DNA of 64,000 nt from Tessaracoccus flavus (GTDB taxonomy: Bacteria > Actinomycetota > Actinomycetes > Propionibacteriales > Propionibacteriaceae). Position 1 is the first letter of the stretch, and the number at the start of each line of letters is the position of its first letter. The notes below the pieces were generated by a model. It had not been told where the DNA came from, made no database searches, and worked only from the letters and a program-made list of their open reading frames with translations. A program made the position numbers and the translations under genes. Where the stretch lies: positions 186,001 to 250,000 of the forward strand of contig NZ_CP019605.1 of NCBI RefSeq assembly GCF_001997295.1, read 5' to 3'. This document shows positions 24,684 through 35,700 of the stretch, one piece after another.

Positions 24684-25232
24684 CTCTTCATCGCGATGTT
24701 CCCGTGGATCGCGAACTGGGGCCTCACCCTGGCGGGCAACGTCATGCGTGCGCTGGGCACCAACGCCGGTGAGGTTGGCTTCGACGCCCTCGAGGCGACG
24801 GGCACGAACTACAACGGCCTGTACGCCCTCGGCAACGGTGCTCCGCTGACCTCGCTGATCTGGGGCTGCATCGCGATCTTCGCGATCCGCAACCGCACCG
24901 TGGCCGCCGCCATCAGCGCCGGCGTCGGTGGGGTGCTGGCGTTCTTCGGGATCATCCACGCTGGGGCCCCGGTGCTGGGCGGTGAAACCCCGACCAGCTT
25001 CCTCATCGCCTACGCGATGGTGGCCGCACTGTTCGTGCTCAAGTGGTTCCTCGACAAGCGCGATCCGTCCCTTGCCGGTGGCGCGCCGGCCGACGAGGAC
25101 CACGTGCCCGCCGCAGCGGTGGCCACCGCCTCCACGTCGAGCGACCCGGTGCTCGACGGCACCGAACGCGCGGCTGTCGGCGACGCCGCACACACGGACC
25201 CGGCGCCGGCGCGCGCCCGACCGGTCGAGTGA
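24684..25232 (+). pseudogene. C-terminal remnant of a multi-pass permease
   Basis: The frame starts right at the inverted-repeat element: LFIAMFPWIANWGLTLAG. About four membrane segments follow, including SLIWGCIAIFAIRN, VAAAISAGVGGVLAFFGIIH and LIAYAMVAALFVLKWFL. The tail is acidic and alanine-rich. The segment order resembles the end of AzgA/NCS2-type nucleobase permeases. The N-terminal half is missing and nothing like it lies upstream. An intrinsic terminator follows at 25268. Calling it a nucleobase permease is uncertain. Confidence 0.55.
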
Positions 25233-25267
25233 GCTGAGGCGCCCTTGAGGGCGCTGTGATCAATCAG

Positions 25268-25305
25268 GGTCAGGCCCGGGGCAACAGCCCCGGGCCTGAC
25301 CTTTT
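25268..25305. terminator. strong intrinsic terminator
   Basis: A 15-base perfect stem (25268-25282 pairing with 25287-25301), rich in G and C, with an ACAA-type four-base loop, is followed by TTTT. It sits between the permease remnant and the convergent response-regulator gene, so it can serve the plus strand; on the minus strand only a weaker T-rich side is present. Confidence 0.85.
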
Positions 25306-25324
25306 CCACAGACGTGGGCCCAGC

Positions 25325-26014
25325 TCACGCGCCCGGGCCCACGACCCCCAGTTCATAGGCCCGGATGACCGCCTGGACGCGGTTGGGCACCCCGAGCTTC
25401 GCGAGGATCCTGCCGAAATGAGCCTTGACGGTGGACTCGCTGAGGTAGAGCGCCCGGGCGATCTCCGAGTTCGTCAGCCCCCGTCCCACCAGCACGAAGA
25501 CTTCACGCTCCCGATCGCTCAACACCGAGAGCTCCTGCTCGCCGACCCGGCGGTCGCCGTCGCTGAGGTGGGGCACGGCCACCTCGATCAGCCGGGCGGT
25601 CACCCGCGGCGAGACCACGGCGTCGCCGGCCACGACGGTACGCACAGCGGCCACCAGCTCGGCGGGCGGCGTGTTCTTCAGCAGGAATCCAGCCGCCCCG
25701 GCCTCCAGCGCGCCGAACGCGAAGTCGTCGCGGTCGTAGGTGGTCAGCACGAGAACCCGGGTGGCCGGGTGCGTGGCTGTGATGAGCGCAGTCGCTTCGA
25801 TCCCACCCATGCCCGGCATCCGCACATCCATCAGCACGACGTCGGGGGAGAGGCGGTTGGCTGCACGCAGGGCCTCATCCCCGTCCCCCGCCTCACCGAC
25901 CACGACGATGTCCGGCTCGGCCTCGAGCACCAGCCGCAACCCGTAGCGGATGAGCTCCTGATCGTCGGCCAACAGGACGCGGATGGCGGTGCCCCCTTGG
26001 CGTTGGTGAGTCAT
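25325..26014 (-). CDS. NarL/LuxR-type response regulator
   Basis: The protein has 229 residues. The receiver domain has the acidic pair in RVLLADDQE, the phospho-acceptor in VVLMDVRMPGMGG (Asp60), TTYDRDD and the Lys in FLLKNTPP. The C-terminal LuxR helix-turn-helix spans LSDREREVFVLVGRGLTNSEIARALYLSESTVKAHF. Its ATG overlaps the histidine kinase stop as ATGA (26011-26014). It should be phosphorylated by that kinase and control the operon, including the ABC transporter genes upstream. Confidence 0.92.
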   Translation of the reverse strand: MTHQRQGGTAIRVLLADDQELIRYGLRLVLEAEPDIVVVGEAGDGDEALRAANRLSPDVVLMDVRMPGMGGIEATALITATHPATRVLVLTTYDRDDFAFGALEAGAAGFLLKNTPPAELVAAVRTVVAGDAVVSPRVTARLIEVAVPHLSDGDRRVGEQELSVLSDREREVFVLVGRGLTNSEIARALYLSESTVKAHFGRILAKLGVPNRVQAVIRAYELGVVGPGA

Positions 26015-27252
26015 GGTTCCTCCATCGGCAGCCGCACCTCGACGCGCCAGCCCCCTGCGGCACGCGGCCCCGCCGTCACGTCGCCATCGTAGAACGCGGC
26101 CCTCTCCCGAATGCCGACGAGACCGCGACCGTCAACGATCTCATCGCTGACGGGAGCGGACGTATCCTCCACGACGATGACCGCCTCGCGCTCCCGGAGC
26201 TGGACCTGTACGTGGACATCGCGAACGTCACGAGCATGGCGCAGCACGTTGGTGAGCGACTCCTGCACGATGCGATAGGTCGTCAGGCCGGCCAACGACG
26301 AGTGCGCAGTGAGGTGTCCGCTGACCTCGAGGCGGACCGGTAGGCCAGCGGTCCGGAAGCCGTCGGCGAGGGCGGGAAGGTCATCGATCCCGAGGGTCGT
26401 GGGCACCGAGGGCTGGCCGGGGTCCTGGTTGCGGCGCACTGCCCCGAGCAGTAGTCGTACTTCGCCGAGTGTGCGCCGGCCGGTCTCGGCCACCCGTTTG
26501 ATGGCCCGGTGCGCCTCGTCAGGCCTCGATGACGATGTGGCGGCATCTGCGCCGTCGGCCAGCGCGATCATGACGGCCAGGCTGTGGGCTATCACGTCGT
26601 GCATCTCGCGCGCGATCCGTTCCCTCTCAAGGGCGCGCGCAATGCTTGCCTGCTGGTCGCGTTCCCGCTCCATCTGCTCCGCCCGCTCGACCAGCGACGA
26701 GATGTGTCGTCGGCGGTGGCCGACGTTGATGCCGATCAGAGTCGTGATCAGCGCGACGACGAGGTAGACGGTCGCGGCGCTGATCCAGTCGGTGGGCCAT
26801 TCGTCGTAGGCGGCGCGAGGGGCCAAACCGAGGATGGGAGGCCCGAGCCGGAGCCGGAACGCCAGCACCACTGCGGCCACGATGCCCACTGCGGCGGAGA
26901 CGCTGAAGGCGCCCCAGGCTCGGCGGGGGATCAGCTCAGCTCCGGCACGGAACAGGGCTGGGACGATCAGGACGGCCTCGGCCCCAGTGCCCAGCGCGAA
27001 CGTGAGCGGCAGGAGCGCCAACGCGGCCGCGAAGGCGAGCGTGGGGAGCCGGTGCCGGATCACAATGGTGGCGATTGCGGCAGTCCCGAGGACCAGGATT
27101 CCCGCCGGCGGGGTCCGGAGGCTGGACTCCAGAGAGAGGTACGCGAAGCCGCCGGCGAGGAGGAGGTACCCGACCAGCAGGGCTGCGGTGATCCGCTGAG
27201 GGTGGGTGTGGATCCTGTCACTCGCCGCGGCTGGGCGTGGCCCGGGATTCAT
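26011..27252 (-). CDS. DesK/NarX-type sensor histidine kinase
   Basis: The protein has 413 residues and starts MNPGPRPAAASDR at 27252, where its ATG overlaps the permease stop as ATGA. About five to six membrane segments occupy residues 25-190. The HisKA_3 dimer helix has the phospho-acceptor in EREMHDVIAHSLAVMIA-type sequence (IAREMHDVIAHSL). The HATPase domain shows YRIVQESLTNVLRHA (N-box) and GRGLVGIRERAAFYDG (G-box). The substrate of the system is unknown; antibiotic- or envelope-stress sensing is common for ABC-linked systems of this layout, which is inference. Confidence 0.9.
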   Translation of the reverse strand: MNPGPRPAAASDRIHTHPQRITAALLVGYLLLAGGFAYLSLESSLRTPPAGILVLGTAAIATIVIRHRLPTLAFAAALALLPLTFALGTGAEAVLIVPALFRAGAELIPRRAWGAFSVSAAVGIVAAVVLAFRLRLGPPILGLAPRAAYDEWPTDWISAATVYLVVALITTLIGINVGHRRRHISSLVERAEQMERERDQQASIARALERERIAREMHDVIAHSLAVMIALADGADAATSSSRPDEAHRAIKRVAETGRRTLGEVRLLLGAVRRNQDPGQPSVPTTLGIDDLPALADGFRTAGLPVRLEVSGHLTAHSSLAGLTTYRIVQESLTNVLRHARDVRDVHVQVQLREREAVIVVEDTSAPVSDEIVDGRGLVGIRERAAFYDGDVTAGPRAAGGWRVEVRLPMEEP

Positions 27253-28091
27253 GCGTCGCGGCTCCTCAGGGCATAGGCGCCCAGCGCCAGTGCGAGGATC
27301 ACCCATCCCGACGCGAGCAACCAGCCCGCCCCCGTGCTGACATGCCCTCCCCACACGTCGAGGAATGGCCCGTCGGGCGTGCCGACGCGGGCCATGGCAT
27401 CGCCGGCATTGCCCAGAAGAAGAACGCGAGCCACCCGGGAGAAGAGGTTGAACGGCAGCGCCGAAGCGAGGATCGGGCCGAGCAGGGTGGCCGCGAAGAC
27501 CACGATCACCCCGACGCTGGTCGATCTGACCAGCATCCCAACGCCCACGCCGAATACTGCGCACATCCCGAGGTAGACCGCGGAACCGAGCAGCGCCACG
27601 AGCACACCGGGTGCCGTCGCCGGAGCCTCGAGTCCGTACTCGGCGTAGGCGGGGTAGGTGCAGAGCCAGGCGCCGACCACGGTGATCAGCGCGACACTCG
27701 TCACCGCTGCGAATTGAACGATCGCCTTCGCCCAGAGAACCCTCAGACGGGCGGGCACGGCCATGAGCGTCGTGTGAATCGAGCCGGACGAATACTCGGA
27801 GCCCGAGGCCGTGACACCGGAAATCCCCGCGATGATCTGGCCGAGAATCACCATCGGCATTGTCACGTCACCCATCGTGCGCTCCACCGACGGCACGGAG
27901 GGAACGCCGGAGGACTCCAGGGTCAAAGCCAGGAAGAGACTTCCGCCAAGCCCGATGACCAGGATGCCGGCGAAGGCCAGCATGGTCGATGGCACGCTCG
28001 CAAGCTTGATCCACTCGGAGCGCAGCACGTTGCCGAAGGCAGGTGGCCGGGGTGCGGCATCGACCCGCTGGGGTGCGGCGTGGGTGGTCAT
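27249..28091 (-). CDS. ABC transporter permease (ABC-2 type)
   Basis: The protein has 280 residues with about six membrane segments, arranged as an ABC2 membrane subunit: FGNVLRSEWIKLASVPSTML at the N-terminus and GSEYSSGSIHTTLMAVPARLRVLWAK in the cytoplasmic loop. Its ATG overlaps the ATPase stop as ATGA (28088-28091). It pairs with the adjacent ATPase to form an exporter. The substrate is unknown. Confidence 0.9.
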   Translation of the reverse strand: MTTHAAPQRVDAAPRPPAFGNVLRSEWIKLASVPSTMLAFAGILVIGLGGSLFLALTLESSGVPSVPSVERTMGDVTMPMVILGQIIAGISGVTASGSEYSSGSIHTTLMAVPARLRVLWAKAIVQFAAVTSVALITVVGAWLCTYPAYAEYGLEAPATAPGVLVALLGSAVYLGMCAVFGVGVGMLVRSTSVGVIVVFAATLLGPILASALPFNLFSRVARVLLLGNAGDAMARVGTPDGPFLDVWGGHVSTGAGWLLASGWVILALALGAYALRSRDA

Positions 28092-29017
28092 GCGTTCGTT
28101 CCATTCGCTTCGGCGGTGTTCGCACGGTACTCGACTGCCTCTGCGGTCAGAGAAAGGTATGCGGCTTCCAGGGAACCGCGCAGCGGGGTCAGTTCGTGCA
28201 GCACGACCCCGGCTGATCCGGCGGCTTCGGCCACCTGCGCGGGACTCAGCCCGGAGATCTCCAAGGCTCCGTCCGGCGTGAGCGTGATGGTCGTGGCGCG
28301 ACGATCGACTGCCTGGATCAGGGCCTGGACGTCGGGGGTGCGGACCCGCACGGCGTCGCCGGTGGCTTGACTGACCACATCGTGAAGGGGGCCGTCGGCC
28401 AGGATTCGGCCGCGGCCGATGACGATCAAGTGGTCTGCCGTCTGCGTCATCTCGCTCATGAGATGCGACGACAGGAGCACGGTCCGGCCATCTTCTGCGA
28501 GCCCGCGGAGGAGGGACCGAATCCAGATGATCCCCTCCGGGTCAAGCCCGTTGACGGGCTCATCGAGAATGACGATCCGAGGATCCCCGAGCAGCGCCGC
28601 GGCGATGCCGAGGCGCTGTCCCATCCCCAACGAGAACCCGCCGACTCGTCTGTGTGCCACGGACTCGAGCCCGGCGAGACCGATGACCTCGTGCACGCGT
28701 GCCTTCCCGATCCCGTGCGTCGCGGCGAGTGAGAGCAGATGCTTATAGGCTGTGCGGCCGCGATGCGCGGAGCGTGCGTCGAGGAGGGCGCCAACGTCGC
28801 GCAAAGGCCCAGGGAGGTGTCGATATTCGCGCCCGTTCAGAGTGGCCGAGCCCGTCGTCGGGCGGGCCAGGCCGACGATCATGCGCATCGTCGTGGACTT
28901 TCCGGCCCCGTTGGGCCCGAGGAACCCGGTCACCCGGCCGGGCTCCACGGTGAAGCTGACGCCGTCGACGGCCAGCCTCTTCCCATAGCGTTTTGTCAGG
29001 TTCTGTACCCGGATCAT
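28088..29017 (-). CDS. ABC transporter ATP-binding protein
   Basis: The protein has 309 residues, of the CcmA/BcrA-like group. It shows Walker A (GFLGPNGAGKSTTMRMI), a Q-loop region, a signature variant (GFSLGMGQRLGIAAALLGDP), Walker B (IVILDEPVNGLDPEG) and the H-loop (LLSSHLMSEM). About 90 C-terminal residues form the variable regulatory tail. It starts the four-gene minus-strand operon (ATPase, permease, kinase, regulator), all linked by overlapping stop and start codons. The GGTGACC-type context before its ATG is a plausible ribosome site. Confidence 0.92.
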   Translation of the reverse strand: MIRVQNLTKRYGKRLAVDGVSFTVEPGRVTGFLGPNGAGKSTTMRMIVGLARPTTGSATLNGREYRHLPGPLRDVGALLDARSAHRGRTAYKHLLSLAATHGIGKARVHEVIGLAGLESVAHRRVGGFSLGMGQRLGIAAALLGDPRIVILDEPVNGLDPEGIIWIRSLLRGLAEDGRTVLLSSHLMSEMTQTADHLIVIGRGRILADGPLHDVVSQATGDAVRVRTPDVQALIQAVDRRATTITLTPDGALEISGLSPAQVAEAAGSAGVVLHELTPLRGSLEAAYLSLTAEAVEYRANTAEANGTNA

Positions 29018-29581
29018 GCGGTCACCTTTCGATCGCCTCTCACGCTAGGGCGACGGCGCGGACCCCGGCATCGGACGACGGTCCAGATCCGCTGCTGTGC
29101 CCAGTACCTGGGTACTCAATCGCAGTGGCCTCTCCGCTGATCACGCCGCCACCTGCACGTTTGTGCAGAACCCGCGAGAGGGCCGTGCGACAGAACCCGG
29201 GCAAGGGTGCTCCCTCGAACCTGGATGGCCGGATGGCCGGCGAGCGCCAAGGTCGCGGGGGAATCAAATTGACGGTACAAAGGTGACAAGAAAGGCGCGG
29301 GCTTAGCCTTTTAGGACCAGACATTTCCCGCGAAGCGTCCGGCCCGGCTTCCGTCTGAGCTGGCGGGCGGGAGTGATGGATTCCGCTCTGGCAGGGGGCT
29401 TTGGTCAGGCGCGAACGCTGTTACATAACGCGATAGCAGAATTCGGACGAAAGCAAAAGTGGGTCACACTAACTTTCGGAGATTTTTTTGACCGGACCTA
29501 TTTACTTTTGCCGGGTGCGGGCTTACCGTCAGGTTCTCATCAGTTTGCGCCAACGCTGGCGCCCCAGTCTCGGGAGACCCG
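29018..29581. other. divergent promoter region between ABC operon and giant gene
   Basis: This 564-base gap lies between two divergent start codons. The segment about 29400-29510 is visibly poorer in G+C than the surroundings (TTACATAACGCGATAGCAGA, then GATTTTTTTGACC), as expected for a promoter or long 5' leader of the giant gene. No riboswitch fold was recognised. A GTACCTGGGTAC palindrome lies at about 29104-29115, on the ABC operon side. Confidence 0.5.
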
Positions 29582-29734
29582 ATGGTCACGCAGCCCGCTG
29601 CTCCAGCCGCCCTTGCGGCTGACGAGCGCGCTCGTACCTCGGCTGCCGTGGGGCGGTCATCTCTGGTGGCGTCGCTCTCCTTGGCCCTCGTGGCCAGCGT
29701 CTCGGTGCTCGGATCTCCCACCGCGGAGGCCGCG
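29582..29734 (+). other. signal peptide of the giant protein
   Basis: Residues 1-51: a long 26-residue polar n-region ([20 protein letters not shown]...), a hydrophobic core [18 protein letters not shown] and a signal-peptidase-I-type site after AEA. Such long n-regions are frequent in very large secreted proteins. Confidence 0.75.
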
Positions 29735-32700
29735 CCCGAAGCCTCGGCGCCGCGCGCCGCGCAGCCCGAGCGGTTACCAGAGCGCGCAGCCTCCGAAGAC
29801 ACCGACAGCCTCCCCCCACGCGTCATCCGCGTGCTGCGGGAGGCTGATTCGTCTACCGTCTACGTGCTGCCCGCGGGCGAAGCGCGCAAGATCCTCGACG
29901 AGTTCTTCAGCGCGCAGGAAGCCGAAGCCAGGCGCCTCCACGAGGAGGCCCAGCGGGTGGAGCGCCAGCGCGTCGAGCGCGAGCAGCGCGTGGCGTACGA
30001 ACGCCAGGTGGTGCAGCAGCAGAAGGCACAGCAGAAGGCGCAGGCGATCCGGCAGCAGCAGGTGACGCAGGGAACAGGGCAACAGGTCCAGGTGACCCCG
30101 CAGCTCACCGAGCAGCAGAAGAAGCAGATGGAGGCTGCGGCCGCTGAGGCCGAGTACAACAAGCGCCTCCAAGAGGCGCTCGAAGCTCTGTCCAAGGCCT
30201 TGTCAACGAGCCAATGCACGACCGTTGGCGGAACCAACGGCGAGAAGGCCTCGATCTCCTGCCCCATGGCCGACGGCTCGTCGGCCACGGTGAGCGGGGA
30301 CGACAACGTCCAGGTGACCACCCCCACCCCGACGCCGACGCCGGCCCCTGCTCCCACACCGACGCCCTCGCCGGCCCCTGCTCCCACACCGACGCCCTCG
30401 CCCACTCCGTCTCCGGAGCCCTCGCCGTCGCCGACGGCGACCGAGGAGCCGGAGCTCATGACCGCCACTTCGCTGCCCGACGATCCCGTCACCGAGACCC
30501 TGAGCTCGGGCGATCTCGCGGCGGCGTTGTCGCGTGCCAAGTCCGAATGGGCGGCCGTGGGCGCCGACACCTCCGGCATCTCCGCCTCGGTCGGGGACCT
30601 CTCGGGTCTAGGGCTCGGCTCGGCCTCGGGAAAGTCGATCGTCATCGACGCCGACGCGGCCGGCTGGGGCTGGTCGCGGATGAGCCTCATCACGGTGGTG
30701 CGCCACGAGGTGGGCCACGCCCTGGGCATCGGACACGGCTCCGGCCTGATGGACGAGTCGCTCTCGCCCGGCGAGGCGCATGGCGTCAGCGCATCGTTCC
30801 TCCCACACCCCGAGCCAGCCCCGGAGCCCGAGCCAGCACCCGAGCCCGAGCCAGCGCCCGAGCCCGAGCCGGCACCCGAGCCCGAGCCGGCACCCGAGCC
30901 CGAGCCGGCACCCGAGCCCGAGCCGGCACCGGAAGCCGCGCCCGAACCCGAACCCGCACCTGCAGTGGCCCCTGAGCCGGAGCAGCCCGCGACCGACGAC
31001 GCAGCGGCCACCTCGGCCGTCGACGCCGCGGCGACCCAGCCTGCGACGGAGGACGGCGCTCCTGTTGCCGAGCCGGCCGCTGATCCCGAGGCCACCGAGG
31101 ACCCCGCACCGACCGAGGGGGACACCGCCCTGACCGTCGACGCCGCGACCCCCGACGCGCAGCCGATCGAGGACGCCGACCCGCAGACCCCCGCCGAGCC
31201 CAAGGCGGACGACGACCAGGTCGCCGCGACCGACGCCGACGCCGACACCCTCGTCGAGGCCACCGCCTCCGAGGACGTCACCACCGAGGACCTCGAGAGC
31301 GCCGAACCGGCCGAGGAAACCGTACAGACCACCGCCGCCCCCGAGACCGCCACCGCGTGGCAGGTCGAGGGCGGCACTGCCACGCTCGCACCGTCCGCAG
31401 ACTTCGCCGGCGGAACGTTGAGCTACGACGCGGCCGCCAGGCAGCTCGTGTTCTCGAGTGGCTCCGGCGACGCGGCCCTCTCGGCCGTCGGCATCTCGAC
31501 CGTCGTCATCGCCGCGGACACCATGTCGGCCATCACGGTCGACCTGACCGGCTTCCCGGGCGACGTCCAGACACCCCTCGACCTGGTGGTCAAGGGCTCG
31601 GCCGCCTCCCTCAACGTCATCAGCTCCGGCAACTCGCTCAAGCTGAGCTCCGACAGCTCTCGCGTCGCGGGTCTGCTGCTCAAGGGCCTCCGCGCCACGT
31701 TGTCGTTCATCGCGCCGCAGCTCGCTGCCGCGTTCGACGCCGGCGACGGCTCGATGGCCATCACGGGCCAGATCATCCTGACCGACACCGGAGCCCAGCT
31801 CACGATCCGCGCCCGACACATCGACGTCAGCGACGCCACCATCGATACCCGCGGCGCCAACGGCTCCGGCGCGATCACCCTGGTCGCCGTCGACGAGCGC
31901 ACCGGCAACGCGTCGGCGTCGGTCAAGGTGCGCGGCACGTCCATGGCCGGCGGCGACATCACGATGACCGCCGACGCTTCGGCCACCGGCACCGCCGCCA
32001 GCCACGTGTCGGCCACCGCCAGTGTCGATGTTGACAACTCGCAGCTCATGTCAGCTGGCGCCGTCACCCTCCGGGCCACCACCCACACCCAGTCCAGCCT
32101 GCTCAGCCAGGGCTCCGCAGCAGTGGCCGCCGGCCGCGTCGACCGCCTCACCCGCGCCGCCCTGACCGGCTCCACCATCGCCGCCCAAGGCCTCGACGTC
32201 GACGCCACGGCGGCCGGCACGCTCGACGTGTCGGGCCTCGGCACCACCGGCACGCTCGACGGAGCAGCCCTCCTCGCCGCCGGCTTCACCGCCCAGCAGG
32301 TCGCTGCGCTCCAGGCCATCGCGGCGAACTCCGCGGGGGTGGGGGCCGGGTACCTCGAGTCCCTCACCGAGGCGCGGGTCTCCGGCGTCGACATCACGCT
32401 CGACGGCGGCAGCCTCTCGGTCACTGCGTCGTCCGCCGACCATTCCGTCGTGCGCGCCGCCGGGACCGGCAGCATCGCCGCCCTGATCGCCGACACCACC
32501 ACCCGCGCCCAGTTCGACCACGCCGCCGTCACCGGCGCCAGCGACCTCACCGTCTCCGCCGCGACCACCGACCTCCGCAGCAGCCGCGCCCAGGGGAGCG
32601 GCGCCGCGTTGTTGGTCTCCCGGGCCGCCACCGACGCCGTCCTCGGCGAGGGCCTGCCCGTCCAACTGGCCGGCAGTCTCACGGTCTTGGCCGACCAGCG

Positions 32701-35700
32701 GATCACCTCCGGCGCCTCAGCCTCCGGCCTCGCCGTCATCCTCGGCGACCACCGCGTGGGCTCCACAGCCGACCGATTCGTCGACGTCCTCGGCGGCATC
32801 ACCGTGCACGCAGCCGACGCATCCACCACCCAGGCCACCGCCACCACGGTCGCCGGCACCGCCCCGACGCTGCCCGCCGGACTGGCGTTCCTGGCCGACC
32901 CGCAGGCCACCATCGCGCTGGCCGCAGCGCCGGGCGCCCGCCCGCTCGCTGGCACCGCCGTCGTCGCCCTGCCCACGCGCGTCTCGGTCGTCGTCCCCGA
33001 CGGCGCCCGCTTTGACGCCGACGGTCAGGTCTCCATCACCGCCGTCACTGTCGGCAGCGCCGGCGCCCAGGTCCTCGGCGGCACCACCGCCACCAGCGGC
33101 CCGGGCTTCGCCCTCGCCGTCGCTCCCAACGCAGCCGACGTCACCCTCTACGCCCCGGTCTTCACAGCCGGCACACTGACGGTCTACGCGGGACGCGGGC
33201 CACCAGCCACGCAGCCCACCACCGACACCACCGCCCCAGCCGATACCGGCTCCACCGCAGTCAACCTGCTCACCTACACCGCCACCGTCGAGCGCCTCGC
33301 CACCGGCGAGCAGCCCGCTCCGCTGACACCACCCCCCGGCGCCACGCTGGTCACCTCCGCCTTCGGCGGAACGGTCACCATCGGCTCGGCCACCCTCACC
33401 TTCGCCCCCGGGGCCCTGAGGGCAGATGCCTGGATCACCATCACCGCTCGCGACGCGCACGTCGCCGGGCTTCGGTCCACCTCCCCGATCTTCGACCTCC
33501 GCGCGGTCGACGCCCTGACCGGCGACGAGATCTCCACCTTCCTCATCGACCCGGTGCTCACCATCGCCGTCGATCCCGCGGCCACCGACGCCCGCATCTG
33601 GTACCTCGCCCCCGACGGCTCTCTCCAGGCAATCACCACCACCCGCGACGCGACCACCGGCACCCTCGCAGCAGCGCTGCCACACTTCTCCGACTACCTC
33701 GCCGGCTCGCCGCTGGCCACCGTCGTCGACCACATCGCCGACATCGTCGAGCAGTACGTCACCACCGGGGCCATCGACCAACTGCTGGGCGACCTCGATC
33801 TTGGAGGGGGCGTCACGCTGACCGGAGTGCGGCTCACGTTCGTGCCGCCCACCGCGGGCATCGAAGAGGGTCTTTACTCCGGCAGCGTGACGATTTCCGG
33901 CAGCCTGGCCATCGATCTCACCGTCGGCCCCTGGCAGCTGACCGCCACTGGCACCCTGGCCGCGTCGTACGAACTGGACGACGCCACCCTCGACGGCGGC
34001 ACCCTGTCGCTCGCGGCCACGGACCTCGCGGTCCAGATCAGCACCGGCCCGGTCGACGCCCGCGTGGTCGTCGCCCACCTGGAAGCGGCCAGCGCCACGA
34101 TCAGCCAGACCGGCGCGGACCTCACGATCTCCGCCACCGACGTCACCGCCGGGATCGGCCCCGCCGACGAGTTCCTGTTCTCCGCCGGATCCCTGTCGAT
34201 CCGTTCGTTCAAGGACACCGGCGACCTGGCCCTCACCCTCGACGGCGCCACCATCGACACCGGCGTCGAGGACTTCCTCCTCACCAACGCCGCGCTCAGC
34301 TACGACGGGATCGCCGGCCTCGCGCTGGCCGCCGACCTCTCGCTCACCGTCGGAACCACCATCCTCACCGGCACGGCGAGCGTCGCCTACGCAGGCGGCG
34401 CGCTGGTCCTGAGCGTCGCCGACCTCGCCGCGACCATCTCCGCCACCGGTCAGAGCCTCGCCATCACCGGCGGCACCGGCTCTCTCGCCGTCTCAGGCGC
34501 CGGCCTCTCCGGCTCACTCGCCGCCACCGTCGTCGCCTCCGGCTACGTCGACGCCACCCTCACCGGCACTCTGGCCTTCGACGGAGCCGAGATCACCGCG
34601 GCGCTCGCCGCCCGTGACCTCAGCCTCGACCTCGGCGACGGCCTCAGCCTCACCGGCGCAGTCGTCGGTCTGGTCGTCGCGGTCACCGACACCGCCACCC
34701 AGGTGGCCGTCGACGCCCGCGGCACGGTCGCCCTCACCGGCGTGCCAGGGGTCACCGTCACCGGCGAGCTCCGGGCGCGCATCAACGGCTTCGCCGCCGC
34801 CGTCGACGAGACCGTGGTCTTCCCCGACGGCTCCGGCAACGTCGCGATCGTCTTCACCGCCGCGGAGGTAGCCACCGGAACCGACCCGTTCGTGTCCTTC
34901 GCCGGCGTCGGCCTCACCGTCGCCGTCCTGGGGCAGTCGTTCACCGCCGACCTGTCCTTCGCCGAGACGCTCACCGGGTACTCGATCACCGCCACCAACG
35001 TGCTCCTGAGCTTCGCCGACGGCGCAACGCCACTGGCCACCTTCACTGCGGCAACCGCCAACCTGGCGGTCGACGACGGCGTGCTCACCGCCGACGCCGA
35101 AGGCAGCCTCGTCATCACCGTGCCGGGCTTCACCTTCGAGGGAACCTTCGACCTGCAGATCAGCACGGATCCGAACGCCAGCAACGTCCGTATCCACGGC
35201 ACCAACGTCGAGCTCGCCCTGCTGGGGCAGACGTTGAGCGTGGCCGAGTTCGACCTCGCCCGCGTCACCACCAACGGGGTCACCACCACCAGGCTCAGCC
35301 TGACCGACTGGGAGCTCGCGATCAGCGACGGCGCCACCGACCTGCTCACCCTCGCCGGCGTCACCGGCGTCGCCAGCGACCTGACGCTCGGCGCCTCCGG
35401 TGTGGCGGGCCGCATCTCGGCGACCCTCACCAGCGACCTCGGTGCGCTCACCTTCGCCAGCACCGTTCAGCTCGTGCTCAACACCGGCGCCGAAGCCGTC
35501 GGCGACGTCCCCGCAGGGCCGTACCTGTTCGTCTCGGCGACCGGCACCGCGTTGACCATCGGCGGCCAGAGCATCTCGGCCGACGTCACGTTCGAGCGCA
35601 GCGTCAGCGGGAGCGGCGACACCATCGTGCGCGCCACTGTCGCCAACGCGTCGCTCACGATCAGCTCCGGCGCCTCCACGCTCGTGTCACTGACCAACGG

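Noticed and set aside
29400..29515. Riboswitch in the giant-gene leader
   Set aside because: The A+T-richer leader was compared by eye with c-di-GMP and similar motifs, and no core matched.
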